Of a DNA stretch of 46,280 nucleotides, positions 46,025-46,280 are shown piece after piece (position 1 is the stretch's first letter; each line of letters starts with the position of its first letter). The stretch covers positions 1 through 46,280 of the forward strand of contig NZ_BJDJ01000022.1 in the NCBI RefSeq assembly GCF_005405085.1, written 5' to 3'. Below the pieces are notes generated by a model. That model did not search any database. It had not been told where the DNA came from and worked only from the letters and a program-made list of their open reading frames with translations. This DNA comes from Lactiplantibacillus daowaiensis (GTDB taxonomy: Bacteria > Bacillota > Bacilli > Lactobacillales > Lactobacillaceae). A program made the translations under genes and the position numbers.

Positions 46025-46072
46025 GGCTTGGTCCTCTCTTGAAATATTCGGTCCTAATGGTAATCGCGTGTT

Positions 46073-46280
46073 TTATTTCATTAGTTGGGGTCTTCTGTGA
46101 TTTTTAGTGAATGCATGTGTGATGACATAATGATTTTCAAAAAAATGAAAATAGATAACACGTTGGATATTGGTACTTTGTTTAGATCTAATCTCAAATA
46201 GATTAGGGTCCGTCTTAAAACTACTTAAGTAAGATGCAAATTGAGGCAATGTAGACCGTAGCCAGATAAACATGAGCGAG
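46073..46280 (-). CDS. HigB/RelE-like toxin, 5' end cut by the window edge
   Basis: Partial gene: the frame stays open to base 46280, so the apparent ATG at 46273 is probably internal. The visible 66-69 residues include LFEIRSKQSTNIQRVIYFHFFENHYVITHAFTKN split by the family pattern of phage-derived Gp49-like/HigB toxins (LxELR, RxxYF, FxKK-like end). This family cuts mRNA on ribosomes. About 40 N-terminal residues should lie outside the window. Confidence 0.78.
   Translation of the reverse strand, partial: SLMFIWLRSTLPQFASYLSSFKTDPNLFEIRSKQSTNIQRVIYFHFFENHYVITHAFTKNHRRPQLMK

Overview
This window looks like chromosomal DNA of a low-to-mid G+C lactic acid bacterium (family Lactobacillaceae). 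The clues are sortase-anchored mucin-binding (MucBP) and choice-of-anchor A proteins with KxYKxGKxW-type signal peptides, three LPQTxE anchor motifs (a variant known from the Lactobacillus plantarum/sakei group), a Gram-positive sufCDSUB operon, a fructose-type PTS operon, and strong GGAGG-type ribosome binding sites. I cannot fix the species. I saw no rRNA, tRNA, CRISPR array or intact insertion sequence.

Layout. (1) 1-10,650: four consecutive surface-protein genes on +, two paralogous choice-of-anchor A proteins followed by two paralogous MucBP proteins, each with its own in-frame tandem repeat. (2) 11,000-15,620: a GntR/UTRA regulator divergent from an alpha/beta hydrolase, then a phosphodiesterase and an Atg22/UMF1-type MFS transporter that overlap. 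(3) 15,750-25,100: a UvrA paralogue without the UvrB-binding domain, a DUF2207 membrane protein, a Cof-type HAD phosphatase, an ABC-F ATPase with one degenerate ATP site, a CPBP protease and a small secreted 3D-domain-like protein. (4) 25,100-27,840: a putative secondary transporter divergent from an amidohydrolase. (5) 27,840-34,160: a fructose-type PTS (IIA, IIB, IIC), a DeoR regulator, and a divergent glycyl radical enzyme with its activase. (6) 34,200-39,830: sufC-sufD-sufS-sufU-sufB plus a MIP18/DUF59 gene, tightly packed. (7) 39,830-40,130: a non-coding stretch that folds into three hairpins inside a 23-nt closing stem. (8) 40,200-46,280: a MurJ/YtgP-type flippase, a small unknown protein, an FAD_binding_2 flavoprotein with a divergent TetR regulator, a second CPBP protease, a membrane-anchored XRE regulator, and a HigBA-like toxin-antitoxin pair cut by the window edge.

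How the parts work together. The PTS/DeoR/glycyl-radical locus resembles the Escherichia coli frw-pflDC arrangement and may be a module for anaerobic breakdown of a phosphorylated anhydrohexitol or similar sugar; the substrate is inferred. The suf block should build Fe-S clusters, and the activase in the preceding locus is an Fe-S client. The strongest candidate for something undescribed is the structured element at 39,877-40,051. Other leads are a possible attenuator ahead of the ABC-F gene, two GAAAC/GTTTC palindromes around the suf promoter, a repeated AAGCTT-centred motif in the glycyl-radical locus, and a shared promoter/leader for the two MucBP genes. All structures and motifs were read by eye, without folding software or database searches.
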